Source of the DNA: Taibaiella sp965229095 | GTDB lineage: Bacteria > Bacteroidota > Bacteroidia > Chitinophagales > Chitinophagaceae | Direction: 5' to 3' | Assembly (NCBI GenBank): GCA_965229095.1 | Contig: OZ245855.1 | Span: forward strand, 4,030,001 to 4,094,000 | DNA length: 64,000 nucleotides | In this document: positions 1 to 10,096 of the stretch, piece by piece | How positions within the stretch are numbered: position 1 is the stretch's first letter | Layout: every line of letters begins with the position of its first letter | Program-made: the position numbers and the translations under genes | The notes under the pieces: generated by a model | What the model was told of the DNA's origin: nothing | Databases searched by the model: none | Seen by the model: only the letters and a program-made list of their open reading frames with translations

Positions 1-3000
1 CTACGGGAGGTGCTCCGCTGGCAACCGGCGGTAGTTTTACCACGCCTTATATTACGGCTACTTCCAACTTTTACGTATCTGCAGGTACCGCGCCTTCGCC
101 CGCTACGGCTACTATAGGTGCAGGCGCCTTAACCCCTTCCTTCCAGTATGTGACTATGTTTGCCGGTGGCTGGGGTGGCTATAAGCACCAGTACCTGATC
201 CGCGAAGCGGAAATGATTGCTGCAGGTATCCTGCCGGGATCGAACATAACCAGCATTGCCGTAGACAATGCAAACGGAACAGGAACTTATAACGGATTTT
301 CTTTACGCCTGAAAAGTACGACCAGCACGGTGCTGACCTCCACTTTCGAAGCCGGTGCGCTGCCGGTGTTCGGACCCGTAAACTATGCCACCTCAGTAGG
401 GGTTAATACCTTTACTTTGACCAGCCCTTACGTGTACACAGGCGGAAGCCTGCTGATCGAAACCTGCTGGAGTAACGGTACTACGTCCAATCCTTATTCT
501 AACGTCAGGTACGATAATACCACTTACGCTTCTACGCACTACGCTTATGATGATCTGCAAACACCGGCTACGATCTGTGGAGGGCCTACTTATAACGGCA
601 CTCCGGAAAATACCCGTCCGCAGTTCAAATTCGGTTACGATGGTTCCTGCCAGGGCAACAGGGTTGCGGTACTGGCTACAGTAACCACGCCTCCTGCCGT
701 AACCAAAACCGCTCCTGCTATCGTATGTAACAATGCCATAGGACAGATCAGTGTGGCTTCCAACCCTATGACCAATTACACGACTTATTCCTGGACACCT
801 AATACAGCAGACCTATATACCGATGCCGGCGCCACTGCTCCTTATACTACAGGTAGTGCCCCCACTGTATATTTTAAATCCAATGTAGCCGGACAGCATA
901 CTTATTACCTGTATGCCACCAATGCTACTCCTGCCGCCTGTGCTTTTGCCGATACGGTAAAAATATGGGTACAGCCTGATTCTGTTACCATCCAGGCTTT
1001 CCCCGATACCCTTTGTGCACCTTCCGGTTCTACTACGCTTAAGCTGGTGCCTGCTACAAACTATGCGCCCAACAGTATCCAATGGCAGCAATCTACCGAC
1101 GGTATCACCTATACCGATATCACCGGTGCTACTGGCGTTACTTATACCACACCGACGATCACGGCCAACCGTTATTATAAAGCGCTGATTAAATCCAATA
1201 CTACAGGTACTAACTGCCAGGCTCCTGTAAAACTGATCGTAGTGGCCAATCCTACTTTACTCAGTTGGGCCGACAGCTTTAACTGCGGACCAGGTACTGT
1301 TACCCTCACGGCTACTGCCGGTGGTTATGGCAATGTAAGGTGGTATACCAGCCCTACAGCCAATACACCCGTAGGTTCGGGCAGCCCCTGGACTACACCT
1401 TACCTGGGTACTACTACCACTTACTATGTAGAGTCTGGTACAGGCGCTATACAACCTGCACCTACTTTCATCGGTAACGGTACACCAGCTACCTGGTGGG
1501 GTTACGTGCCTTATTTCGGTAGCTACTATGCCGCCAACAAAGCACAATGGCTGATCACTGCGGCTGAAATGCAGACAGCAGGCTTCTCTGCAGGTCTTAT
1601 TACCCAGATCGGCTTTGACGTAACCACTAAATCGGGTACTACCAATATCGCGAACCTGACCTATAGCATGAAATCTATTACGGGTTCTACATTGGGCGCT
1701 ACCTTCCATACGGGCTTGCAGCAAGTATTTGCAACAACGAACTACGATCCGGTAGCCAATACGGTTAATGTGCATACGCTTCAGAATGCTTTCTACTGGG
1801 ATGGTGTATCCAGCATTGTATTGGAAGAATGCAGCAGCAATCCTACCAACCAATATGGCTATACAAATGTGAAATACAATAACGGACCCAGTCTCTATTA
1901 CTATACCAGCACTGTTGGTGCTGCGCCTACTAACTGTACTGCGCCAGCAGGTACCTATTCTACCAATACAAGGCCTAATATCCGGTTAACCATGTTGGGC
2001 GGCTGCCGCTCGGCCAGGCAAACAGTAACGGCTTATATCCGTCCGAAACCGGTAGTAGATCTTGGTCAGGATATTAATGAATGCGTGGATGCCGGTGCGG
2101 TGAAAGTGCTGGATGCCGGTGTGCAGCCCAATAGTCCCCAGTTCCTTTGGGACAATGGCTCCACCAGCCAGGTACGTGCCGTAAGTACAAGCGGAACCTA
2201 TATCGTAAAAGTAACCAACCAATATACCTGTGCTACCAGCGATACGATATCGGCGCGGATCAAGAACATGGGTACGGCTACGATCAATACCGTCGACATT
2301 CAATGGTCGGTAGATGGCGTATTGCAAACCCCCGTTACCTACAACACCACGCCGATCAGCAATGTGACCACGGCGCCCAATAACAGGGTCACCGTTCCGC
2401 TGGGCGATGTCTTCTTCCCGGATGGTAACCCCCGCTCGATCAAAGCCTGGACCTACCAACCCAATGGCCTGGCCGATGAAGTGCCGCTGAACGACAGCGT
2501 TACCCAGCCGATCACCGCAGGCCTTCCCGGTGTTATCGTACACATCAGCCCCCGGGATACGACCATCTGCCAGGGTACGACTATTACACTGGATGCAGGC
2601 AGCTTCCCCAACAACCCTATTTATATCTGGAGCAACGGCAATATTACCCAGACGCTCACTACAGGTCAGCCGGGCCAGTATTCGGTAAAAGTGCAGAACA
2701 CAATGGGCTGCTTCGACCGGGATACGATCTCGGTATCGGTACATCCTAACCCATTGGTGAACTCGATAGCGATCATAGACAACGGCGGCAACACCTTTAC
2801 CTTTAATGCCATCGGTGCACAGCACATCGGCAACTGGGCCTGGGACTTTGACGATGGCACGGCACCGGCCACGGGTACAGGGCTTCCTGTGCTGCAGCAG
2901 GTGCATCATTTTACAGCGGCAGGCGAATACAATGTGAAGCTGACGTTGTCGAACGACTGCAACGAGATCGTGACCACGCGTCTGGTAAAGATCGATGCAC

Positions 3001-3275
3001 CGCCAACGGGTATCGACAACCTGAGCGAGCTGCAAAAGGAATTGCGTCTTTACCCTAACCCGGGCAAGGGAGTGGTAACGGTGAGCAGCTACAATGGTTC
3101 GTTGAAGCTCAATGAGGTAGCAGTATATAACCTGATGGGCCAGTTGGTGTACCAGTCAGCGATCAAATCGGGCAAGCATGAGCTTGATGTATCGTCGATG
3201 GCGGCCGGTATCTACAATGTGATCATTGCTACCGACAAAGGCAAGGTGACCAAGAAGCTCGAAGTAGTTAAATAA
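1..3275 (+). CDS. T9SS-exported Ig/PKD-repeat surface protein (5' end outside window)
   Basis: The reading frame is open from base 3 to the stop at 3273-3275, so the gene begins before the window; the first in-frame ATG at 150 is internal, because the codons before it encode the same Ig-like module (GSFTTPYITAT) found later in the protein. Seen: repeated Ig-like modules with CGPGTVTL and WTTPYLGTTTTYYV motifs, two copies of a roughly 180-residue beta-sandwich module (about nt 130-650 and 1460-2030), a PKD domain (WAWDFDDGT, about nt 2820-2970), and a final 75 residues that start LRLYPNPGKG and end KKLEVVK. That tail is a type A T9SS sorting domain, so the protein should cross the outer membrane through the gliding/T9SS machinery and stay on the surface or be released. 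It is paralogous to the next gene. The ligand is unknown; adhesion is a guess. Confidence 0.9.
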   Translation, partial: TGGAPLATGGSFTTPYITATSNFYVSAGTAPSPATATIGAGALTPSFQYVTMFAGGWGGYKHQYLIREAEMIAAGILPGSNITSIAVDNANGTGTYNGFSLRLKSTTSTVLTSTFEAGALPVFGPVNYATSVGVNTFTLTSPYVYTGGSLLIETCWSNGTTSNPYSNVRYDNTTYASTHYAYDDLQTPATICGGPTYNGTPENTRPQFKFGYDGSCQGNRVAVLATVTTPPAVTKTAPAIVCNNAIGQISVASNPMTNYTTYSWTPNTADLYTDAGATAPYTTGSAPTVYFKSNVAGQHTYYLYATNATPAACAFADTVKIWVQPDSVTIQAFPDTLCAPSGSTTLKLVPATNYAPNSIQWQQSTDGITYTDITGATGVTYTTPTITANRYYKALIKSNTTGTNCQAPVKLIVVANPTLLSWADSFNCGPGTVTLTATAGGYGNVRWYTSPTANTPVGSGSPWTTPYLGTTTTYYVESGTGAIQPAPTFIGNGTPATWWGYVPYFGSYYAANKAQWLITAAEMQTAGFSAGLITQIGFDVTTKSGTTNIANLTYSMKSITGSTLGATFHTGLQQVFATTNYDPVANTVNVHTLQNAFYWDGVSSIVLEECSSNPTNQYGYTNVKYNNGPSLYYYTSTVGAAPTNCTAPAGTYSTNTRPNIRLTMLGGCRSARQTVTAYIRPKPVVDLGQDINECVDAGAVKVLDAGVQPNSPQFLWDNGSTSQVRAVSTSGTYIVKVTNQYTCATSDTISARIKNMGTATINTVDIQWSVDGVLQTPVTYNTTPISNVTTAPNNRVTVPLGDVFFPDGNPRSIKAWTYQPNGLADEVPLNDSVTQPITAGLPGVIVHISPRDTTICQGTTITLDAGSFPNNPIYIWSNGNITQTLTTGQPGQYSVKVQNTMGCFDRDTISVSVHPNPLVNSIAIIDNGGNTFTFNAIGAQHIGNWAWDFDDGTAPATGTGLPVLQQVHHFTAAGEYNVKLTLSNDCNEIVTTRLVKIDAPPTGIDNLSELQKELRLYPNPGKGVVTVSSYNGSLKLNEVAVYNLMGQLVYQSAIKSGKHELDVSSMAAGIYNVIIATDKGKVTKKLEVVK

Positions 3276-3305
3276 CCCGACAACCCAAGCATCAAAAATA
3301 ATTGT

Positions 3306-3347
3306 GGGCTGTCTCCCTGGAAGCAGGGAGCAGCCCTTTTATTTTTT
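3306..3347 (+). terminator. Rho-independent terminator after the first T9SS gene
   Basis: GGGCTG-T-CTCCCTG pairs with CAGGGAG-CAGCCC around a GAAG loop (13 bp with one bulge), followed by TTTTATTTTTT. Confidence 0.9.
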
Positions 3348-3525
3348 AAAAAGGCCCCATTTAGTTATTTATTCTCATACGTTAGGTATAAAAAAATGTT
3401 AAATCTCATTATAGTTAAATGTGTTTATAAATCGGATTGATTTATCCAATAGTTTCGTTTACTTTTTTGCAGCATACCTACATAAAGATGTCTAACCAAT
3501 TACAGAACCCAAAAAGTTTAATGAA

Positions 3526-6500
3526 ATGAGAGCTACATTAGGACAGTGTGTGAGAATTGCGTTGTTTTTTACGCTATTCGTAAGCTTCGCTCAGGGATTA
3601 CGGGCCCAGATACCCGCTTCGAGCTACAGCTTCAGTGCACAATCAGGAACATTTACGGAAATAACGGGCGGAACAGGAGTCGGGGTAATACAAACAGACG
3701 AAGACATTTCGGGATCTATACCCATCGGGTTTAATTTCAATTATTGTGGGAATACTTATACAGATGTAATTGCCAGTTCCAATGGCTTTTTGAGCTTCGG
3801 AGCGCCACCTTATGCAATCGGATACAACGATCCTTTCAACCTTAATGACCTGAAACCGGCACTTTTCCCTTTATGGGATGATCTGGGCGGAGATCCAGGT
3901 ACTGCAAGCTATATTACTACCGGTACAGCGCCTAACCGCATATTCACTTTTGAATTCAAGAACTGGGGATGGAACTGGAGCGCTACAGCTCCTGTAATCT
4001 CCTTCCAGGTAAAGCTGTATGAAGGTTCCGATATTATAGAATATTGTTACCGGCAGGAAGCAAGCGCTATCAGCGGGTTTGCTGACGGAGCAACTATAGG
4101 TATCGTCGATGGGCAATTTATACCGGAATACCTTACCATCAATAACGCCACCGCTACGCCTGCGGCTTCTTCTACGGTTTTTACCACCAGCATCCTGAGT
4201 AAGCCGGCAACCGGGCAGATTTACCGCTTCACGCCGCCGCCGCCTTGCAATACCATAACTACCTGGCCGGTTGTTACCGCAGCGGGTATTTCTCCTGCAA
4301 GCGTATGTCTTAGCGGTAATGTAAATCTTAGTATCAGCACAGCGATGCCGATCGTAACAGGGTTAACTTACCAATGGCAATCTTCGCCTAATGGCCTTGC
4401 TCCCTGGACCGATGTAGGAACGGCAAGCACGACACCTAACCAGACGGTAACGGTTTCGGCTCCTTTGTACTTCCATTGCAATGTGCTGTGCAACGGTAAT
4501 ACCACCACGCCGGTATGGACTTCTGCCGCTTCGCCACAGGTTATCATCGACAATCCCGGATCTGCCACAGGAACAGGTGCAAGCCGTTGCGGCCCGGGAA
4601 CATTAAGCCTGAGCGCTACGGGAACCGCTGCCGGTCCCCAGATCAAATGGTATGCCAATGCAACCGGTGGTGCGCCTATAGGTACAGGCAGTCCCTGGAC
4701 TACGCCTTATGTGCCGGCTACTACAACCTTTTACGTAACTGCCGGTGCGCCGGATGCTCCGGGTACACAAACCCTGGGCGCCGGGCTGCAGACAACCAAT
4801 TTTGATGATATCACTCCTTTTGTGGGATGGACCGGCGGCTTTCAGCACCAATTCCTGATCCGCGCTTCCGAGCTTATCGCTTTAGGCATCACGCCCGGCT
4901 CTACGCTTACTTCCCTGTCATTCGACGTTGTTACCGGAGGTAATACCTATAACGACTTTGCCGTAAGCCTGAAAAATACAACAACCAATGCTTTCCCGGC
5001 TATTACCACCAGCCTGGAAAGCGGCGCCCAGCAGGTAAGGCTCCCGGCCAATCATACCACGACAGTAGGGATCAATACCTTTACTTTCAATGCGACAACG
5101 CCTTTTGTATGGGATGGCAACAACCTGCTGGTACAAACCTGCTGGAGCAACAACAACTTCTTCAACAATAACAGTGAGGTGAAATATGACGATGTGTCTT
5201 TTGCCGCAACCCAGGTAGGGATGGGCGACAGCCAGCCGGCTTCTGTTATTTGCGACAACCCGCCTTTCTTCGACTGGTCTTCATTTAACAGGAGGCCGAA
5301 AATGTTGCTGGGTTATACTGCTTCCTGCCAGGGGCCGAGAGTGCCTGTGGTGGCAACAGTAACCCCTTCGCCGGGCCTCACGGTTACAGCACCGGATGTT
5401 ATTTGCAACAATACGATAGCGCCCATTACCGTAACGCCGCAGGGCACACCTTACAACACTTACGAATGGACAGATATAACCAACCTTTATACCGATGCAA
5501 CAGCAACTACTCCTTATGTAGCCAATACTTCGGCCACCTCACTGTATTTTAAAACTGCAGATGCAGGCGAGCATGTGTATTATCTTTTTTCCGAGAATAC
5601 AACAACCAACTGTAACCATGCCGATACGGTGCGTATCTGGAACCAGCCTGCGGCGGTAATATCTACTGCCGTTCCCGATACGATTTGTATCAGTGGTTCT
5701 GCTATTATCTCCCTCACGCCTGCGACAGGATACTTCCCCGGAAGCATTCAATGGCAGGATGGTACCGACGGGATCAACTTTACCGATATTACCGGCGCTT
5801 CGGGTGTAAGTTATACTACGCCTACCCTTACCGATACCCGTTATTACAAAACCCTGATCAGGGCCGGTGCTGCTACCTGCGAGGAACCGGTTAAAAAACT
5901 GGTGGTGGCTCAGCCTTCCATCCTGAGTACGAAGGACAGCTTTAATTGCGGGCCTGGTGTGGTTACGCTGGAAGCCCAATCGGGCGGCAATTCCAATGTA
6001 AGGTGGTATGCCGATCCTACTTCGGTTACTCCGGTAGGTCAGGGAAGCCCCTGGAATACGCCTTACCTTGGTACAACTACTACTTATTATGCCGCAGGTT
6101 CGACCGGTACACCGCAGCCCGAGCCTACTATGATCGGTAATGGTACCTTTACCAGTAGCTGGACCGATGTTCCCTATAGCCTGAATTTTATGGGGAATAA
6201 AGCGCAGTGGCTTATCAAGGCTACCGAGCTGCAGGCAGCCGGCTTTAGTGCAGGTTATATCAACTCTGTCGGCTTTGATGTAGGATTTGCCGGCGACGAA
6301 GTAGAGAACTTCAGCCTGAGTATGAAATTGACTACCCTCGGCGTATTGACCCCGCCATTGGAAACAGGTATGCAAACGGTGTTTACCGCCGCTTCTTACC
6401 AGCCCATAGCTGATGCCGTAAACATTCACAATCTCGACGCACTCTTCTATTGGGACGGTACTTCCAACATCATCCTGGAAGAATGCCATAACAATACCAC

Positions 6501-7629
6501 AGGCGGTGCCAGTTCCGACGTTATGGTAAGCTTTAGCGGATCGGGCCTTACCAATAATGCCGATGTACTGGACCAATGTACCAATCCATCTGGCTTCACC
6601 TTTGATGTAAGCACCAGGCCCAATGTCAGGATAGGCATGGTAGGACCTTGCGAAAGCCCGAGGGAAGCTGTTATTGCCCATATCTATCCGGTACCCGAAG
6701 TTGACCTGGGTCAAAATGTAAACATATGCGTGGATCCGGGACAGGAAGTGCTTGCATTGGATGCCGGCGTACAACCCAACAATGCTGTCTTCTTATGGGA
6801 CGATGGTAGTGTAGACCAGATAAGAACAGTATATGCAAATGGTATTTACAATGTAAAAGTAACCAACCAGTACACATGTGTGGGCAGGGATACCATATCA
6901 GTTATCTTCCGCGACAAGCCTGTGGTGAACCTGGGTGCCGATACTTCGGTATGTAATGGTGTGATATTGCCGCTTAATGCAGGTACGCAAGGCATCAGTT
7001 ATTTCTGGAATACAGGGGAAACAACCCAGATCATTGATATCGACAACCCCGGTAGCTACAGCGTTTTTGTAACCAACAGCCTGGGTTGCATTAAGGCCGA
7101 TACTATCGTAATAGATATGGTAGGCCAATTGCCGACCATACAAGGTATCAACATCGACAACAACGGTCAGAATACGTTCACCTTTACTGCCGTAACGCCG
7201 CAAAATGTGCTCACCTTCGATTGGGACTTTGGCGATGGTTCGGTGCATAGCGACCTGCCCAACCCTACGCACACATATGCTGCCACGGGCAACTACATTG
7301 TCGTATTAAAAATGACCAGTAGTTGCGGGTATGCATCCGATTCCACCTCGGCGCATATTGTAGGGATCAACCAGTTGAATATCGGTAACGATGAAATGAC
7401 CGTGTATCCTAACCCGTCAAGAGGAACCGCTACCATCCTGAACAAAAGCGGGCTGAAGATGGAAAAGATCCAGGTATATAATGTGCTGGGGCAAATAGTG
7501 TACAGCGCCAGATCCGAAAGCAAGGATAAGCATACACTTAAGCTCGATGGCTTTGCTTCCGGTATCTATACCGTAGAAGTATTTACGGACAAAGGTACTG
7601 TGGCCAGGAAGCTGGAACTGCTACGGTAA
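3526..7629 (+). CDS. T9SS-exported Ig/PKD-repeat surface protein, 1367 aa
   Basis: Complete paralogue of the upstream gene. Residues 1-27 are a signal peptide (hydrophobic ALFFTLFVSFAQG, cut after RAQ). Residues about 30-235 form a beta-rich N-terminal domain. Ig-like modules with CGPGTLSL / WTTPYVPATTTFYV motifs follow, with two copies of the 180-residue beta-sandwich module (residues about 412-601 and 865-1048; each has an F-L-I-R/K-A-x-E-L stretch), CHU-like repeats (NICVDPGQEV, DTSVCNGVILPLNAG), a PKD domain (FDWDFGDGS, about 1225) and a T9SS type A tail (YPNPSRG ... ARKLELLR). Such proteins are exported by Sec, then by T9SS, with removal of the tail. A T-rich stretch ending TTTGCAGC at 3463-3472 may be its promoter. 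The separate terminators suggest the two paralogues are independent transcription units. Confidence 0.92.
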   Translation: MRATLGQCVRIALFFTLFVSFAQGLRAQIPASSYSFSAQSGTFTEITGGTGVGVIQTDEDISGSIPIGFNFNYCGNTYTDVIASSNGFLSFGAPPYAIGYNDPFNLNDLKPALFPLWDDLGGDPGTASYITTGTAPNRIFTFEFKNWGWNWSATAPVISFQVKLYEGSDIIEYCYRQEASAISGFADGATIGIVDGQFIPEYLTINNATATPAASSTVFTTSILSKPATGQIYRFTPPPPCNTITTWPVVTAAGISPASVCLSGNVNLSISTAMPIVTGLTYQWQSSPNGLAPWTDVGTASTTPNQTVTVSAPLYFHCNVLCNGNTTTPVWTSAASPQVIIDNPGSATGTGASRCGPGTLSLSATGTAAGPQIKWYANATGGAPIGTGSPWTTPYVPATTTFYVTAGAPDAPGTQTLGAGLQTTNFDDITPFVGWTGGFQHQFLIRASELIALGITPGSTLTSLSFDVVTGGNTYNDFAVSLKNTTTNAFPAITTSLESGAQQVRLPANHTTTVGINTFTFNATTPFVWDGNNLLVQTCWSNNNFFNNNSEVKYDDVSFAATQVGMGDSQPASVICDNPPFFDWSSFNRRPKMLLGYTASCQGPRVPVVATVTPSPGLTVTAPDVICNNTIAPITVTPQGTPYNTYEWTDITNLYTDATATTPYVANTSATSLYFKTADAGEHVYYLFSENTTTNCNHADTVRIWNQPAAVISTAVPDTICISGSAIISLTPATGYFPGSIQWQDGTDGINFTDITGASGVSYTTPTLTDTRYYKTLIRAGAATCEEPVKKLVVAQPSILSTKDSFNCGPGVVTLEAQSGGNSNVRWYADPTSVTPVGQGSPWNTPYLGTTTTYYAAGSTGTPQPEPTMIGNGTFTSSWTDVPYSLNFMGNKAQWLIKATELQAAGFSAGYINSVGFDVGFAGDEVENFSLSMKLTTLGVLTPPLETGMQTVFTAASYQPIADAVNIHNLDALFYWDGTSNIILEECHNNTTGGASSDVMVSFSGSGLTNNADVLDQCTNPSGFTFDVSTRPNVRIGMVGPCESPREAVIAHIYPVPEVDLGQNVNICVDPGQEVLALDAGVQPNNAVFLWDDGSVDQIRTVYANGIYNVKVTNQYTCVGRDTISVIFRDKPVVNLGADTSVCNGVILPLNAGTQGISYFWNTGETTQIIDIDNPGSYSVFVTNSLGCIKADTIVIDMVGQLPTIQGINIDNNGQNTFTFTAVTPQNVLTFDWDFGDGSVHSDLPNPTHTYAATGNYIVVLKMTSSCGYASDSTSAHIVGINQLNIGNDEMTVYPNPSRGTATILNKSGLKMEKIQVYNVLGQIVYSARSESKDKHTLKLDGFASGIYTVEVFTDKGTVARKLELLR

Positions 7630-7647
7630 ACCAACTAGAAATAATGT

Positions 7648-7691
7648 ACCATGCAAAAGGGCGGATGTAGTATCCGCCCTTTTGCATGGTA
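7648..7691. terminator. Bidirectional terminator between convergent genes
   Basis: A 19-nt inverted repeat (ACCATGCAAAAGGGCGGAT, loop GTAGT, complement with one extra T) lies between the convergent T9SS gene and ispE, with A/T runs inside the arms. Confidence 0.85.
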
Positions 7692-7776
7692 TTAAATTAA
7701 TTGGAGATGGCTGTATTGCCGGGACAAGAGGGATGCAAAATGCCGGAGCAACGCAGCCTCTGTTTTTACTACCTAT

Positions 7777-8592
7777 TTAAAAAATAAATTCCCGGAAAGG
7801 GACTGTCGTTGACAATACCGCTTGCTCTCCTTTTGCAAACAAGCCGTAGATAGCGGAACCACTGCCGCTCATAGAAGCATACAAAGCGCCTTGTGCGTAC
7901 AACGCCTCTTTGAACTCCTGCAAAGCAGGCTGTGCCTGGAAAACACTGCTTTCGAAATCGTTCCTGATGTATCGTTTCCAATCGGAAAGGGGGAGTTGTG
8001 GCAGTTCTTTAAGATTAAAAGGGGCTGGCGCGGGATGCACGCCTTTGAAAGCGGTAGCCGTACTCACGTGGATCGCGGGACAAACAACCTGCAGGGTATA
8101 AGCCGAGAGGTCAAGCGAGAGCGGTTCAAGAAGTTCACCCCTGCCCGAAGCGAAGGCCGGTTGGTTGCGAATGAAGAAAGGGCAATCGCTGCCCAGTTGC
8201 AAAGCATATTGTTCGAGCTGTGTTGTATTTAAATTCAGCCGGAAATGATCGTTCAGCATACGGAGCATGAAGGCCCCGTCGGAAGAGCCGCCGCCCATGC
8301 CGGCCCCCATGGGGATTACCTTATGCAGGAATACAGGCAGCGGTTTTACCTGTGCAGGGAAATCTTTCTGAAGTAATTGCCAGGCCTTCCATACCAGGTT
8401 GGTATCTGTGTTGCCGGCCACTTCCAGCCCCGAGATATGGATGCTTGTTGCTTCCGCCTCCTGCTCCACCAGTTCCAGGGCGTCCTTTATGGGTGCCGGG
8501 TAAAAAATAGTTTCCAGGTTATGATAGCCATCATCCCTTTTTCCGGTGATGAACAAGCCTATATTTATTTTAGCATTAGGAAAACGAAGCAT
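7777..8592 (-). CDS. ispE: 4-diphosphocytidyl-2-C-methyl-D-erythritol kinase
   Basis: GHMP kinase of the non-mevalonate isoprenoid pathway; it phosphorylates the 2-OH of CDP-methylerythritol in the cytoplasm. Seen: N-terminal NAKINIGLFITGKRDDGYHN, in which the Lys and the DGYH segment bind substrate; the ATP-binding glycine-rich loop PMGAGMGGGSSDGA at about residues 91-104; and a C-terminal GHMP motif (SMSGSGSAIYGLF). The length of 271 aa is normal for the family. It is transcribed alone, away from the ABC gene. The bacterium therefore makes isopentenyl diphosphate by the MEP route, which would also feed the prenyl-glyceryl phosphate synthase at 49 kb. Confidence 0.95.
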   Translation of the reverse strand: MLRFPNAKINIGLFITGKRDDGYHNLETIFYPAPIKDALELVEQEAEATSIHISGLEVAGNTDTNLVWKAWQLLQKDFPAQVKPLPVFLHKVIPMGAGMGGGSSDGAFMLRMLNDHFRLNLNTTQLEQYALQLGSDCPFFIRNQPAFASGRGELLEPLSLDLSAYTLQVVCPAIHVSTATAFKGVHPAPAPFNLKELPQLPLSDWKRYIRNDFESSVFQAQPALQEFKEALYAQGALYASMSGSGSAIYGLFAKGEQAVLSTTVPFREFIF

Positions 8593-8773
8593 AACCTTGC
8601 CGGATTAAAATGATAAAGCAACAACAGGTAGCCTGTTGGTTACGGGCTGCAAATTACAAACTTTAGTTTTTTTAGACAGCAAAGATCGAGGACAGCCTGG
8701 TCTTCTTATAGTAGCTCATAGCGGATAATACGACCATAGGAAAAGCTTTTAGGATTTAGTTTCAAATTATCGA

Positions 8774-8781
8774 TAAATTTG
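8774..8781 (+). promoter_or_regulatory. TAAATTTG -7 element
   Basis: Exact match to the Bacteroidota TAnnTTTG -7 element, 33 nt before the ATG at 8815. It overlaps the earlier ATG at 8779, which argues that 8815 is the true start. Confidence 0.5.
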
Positions 8782-8814
8782 AACCCTAATACCAGTCAAA
8801 TACTGCGCCGATTC

Positions 8815-9528
8815 ATGCAACAGATCATCACCTTAAAGGACATCAGAAAGAACTATTACCTGGGCAAAGAGCCGGTGCCCGTATTAAAGGGTATTGAACT
8901 GACGATAGAGAAGAACGAGTATGTGGCGTTAATGGGGCCTTCGGGTTCGGGCAAGTCGACATTGATGAATATCCTGGGTTGCCTGGATACGCCTACATCG
9001 GGACAATATATACTGAACGGCAAAGAAGTAAGCCAGATGAAAGATGATGAGCTGGCTACTGTCCGCAACGTAGAAATAGGATTCGTATTCCAGCAATTCA
9101 ACCTGCTACCCCGGCTCACTGCCTGGGAAAATGTGGCCGTGCCGCTTATCTATGCAGGCATTCCCAAAAAAGAAAGAACGGACCGCGCACATGCCATGCT
9201 GAAGCAGGTAGGGCTGGCCGAAAGAGCGCACCACAAACCCAATGAACTTTCGGGCGGACAATGCCAGCGTGTGGCTATTGCCAGGGCATTGATCAATAAT
9301 CCTTCCCTTATTCTTGCCGACGAACCTACGGGTAACCTGGATTCCAAAACATCGGTAGAGATCATGGATCTGTTTGGCAGCATCCAGGCCCTGGGCAATA
9401 CCGTTATTCTCGTAACCCACGAAGAAGATATTGCCGAACATGCCAAACGCATTGTCCGCATCAAAGATGGCGTAGTGGAAAACGACAGGGCGACGGCTTC
9501 CATTACCGGAATCAATTTAAGCAAATAA
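8815..9528 (+). CDS. ABC transporter ATP-binding protein, LolD/MacB type
   Basis: ATPase subunit of an ABC transporter (237 aa). Seen: Walker A GPSGSGKST, Q-loop VFQQFNLLPRLTAWENV, signature LSGGQCQRVAIARAL (the usual Q is replaced by C at position 6), Walker B LILADEPTGNLD, and H-loop VTHE. The family (LolD, MacB, FtsE-like) powers lipoprotein release, efflux or peptide export from the inner membrane. No permease gene is near, so the partner is encoded elsewhere and the substrate cannot be told. The ATG at 8815 was preferred over 8779 because a promoter element covers the latter and the family domain starts at QQIITLKDI. Its stop is 2 nt before the next start, so the two are co-transcribed. 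Confidence 0.88.
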   Translation: MQQIITLKDIRKNYYLGKEPVPVLKGIELTIEKNEYVALMGPSGSGKSTLMNILGCLDTPTSGQYILNGKEVSQMKDDELATVRNVEIGFVFQQFNLLPRLTAWENVAVPLIYAGIPKKERTDRAHAMLKQVGLAERAHHKPNELSGGQCQRVAIARALINNPSLILADEPTGNLDSKTSVEIMDLFGSIQALGNTVILVTHEEDIAEHAKRIVRIKDGVVENDRATASITGINLSK

Positions 9529-9530
9529 CT

Positions 9531-10091
9531 ATGGCATTCAGAGTATATACTAAAACAGGCGATAAAGGCAGTACAGGGCTTATCGGCGGTACCCGCGTAC
9601 CCAAAGATCATATCCGTATCGAAGCTTACGGAACGGTGGATGAGCTGAATTCTTTCCTGGGCGTAGTTACCGATCAACTGGCCGATCCGGAGATCAATGA
9701 ATGGATACTGGAAATACAGGACCGGCTTTTTACAGTAGGCTCTTCCCTGGCCACCGATCCCGAAAAATCCCCCAAAATGAAATTGCCCGATCTCCACGAG
9801 AGCGATATTCAATGGCTGGAGCAAAAGATAGACCTGATGGACGATCAACTGCCGCAGATGAAATCGTTTATATTGCCGGGAGGACATATCGCCGCAAGCC
9901 ATGCCCATGTGGCGCGCTGTGTATGCCGCAGAGCCGAGCGCCTTTGCGTACACATGCAAAGCAACGAAGAATTTGTAGCCGAAGAAGTACTGAAATACCT
10001 CAACCGATTGTCGGACTTCTTATTTGTATTGGCCCGCTTTATCGTATTTAAGAACGGCGGTAAAGAAATTCCCTGGAGACCAAGAGTATAA
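9531..10091 (+). CDS. Cob(I)yrinic acid a,c-diamide adenosyltransferase, PduO type
   Basis: Transfers the adenosyl group of ATP to cob(I)alamin to make adenosylcobalamin. Seen: the N-terminal ATP loop YTKTGDKGSTGLIGGTRV, IEAYGTVDELNSFLG, the conserved helix FILPGGHIAASHAHVARCVC followed by RRAERL, and LNRLSDFLFVLARF at the C-terminus. All are hallmarks of the PduO family, and 186 aa is typical. It follows the ABC ATPase by 2 nt. The ATPase is not of the BtuD type, so a shared B12 role is not shown. The cell clearly uses cobalamin, since metH is 1.7 kb away, although MetH needs methyl- and not adenosylcobalamin. Confidence 0.92.
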   Translation: MAFRVYTKTGDKGSTGLIGGTRVPKDHIRIEAYGTVDELNSFLGVVTDQLADPEINEWILEIQDRLFTVGSSLATDPEKSPKMKLPDLHESDIQWLEQKIDLMDDQLPQMKSFILPGGHIAASHAHVARCVCRRAERLCVHMQSNEEFVAEEVLKYLNRLSDFLFVLARFIVFKNGGKEIPWRPRV

Positions 10092-10096
10092 ATACC

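Noticed and set aside
725..765. A minus-strand TGTCCTAT preceded by ATAGGG inside the first T9SS gene
   Set aside because: The upstream half differs (ATAGGGTTG) and the gap is 15 nt, not 14; it lies inside a coding region and points to no gene. Treated as chance.
1986..3035. Open frame of 349 codons on the minus strand
   Set aside because: It lies antisense to a well-supported T9SS gene, has no recognisable domain and no promoter; an effect of codon bias in repetitive sequence.
5539..6774. Open frame of 411 codons on the minus strand
   Set aside because: Antisense shadow of the second T9SS gene, with low-complexity Arg/Gly-rich translation.
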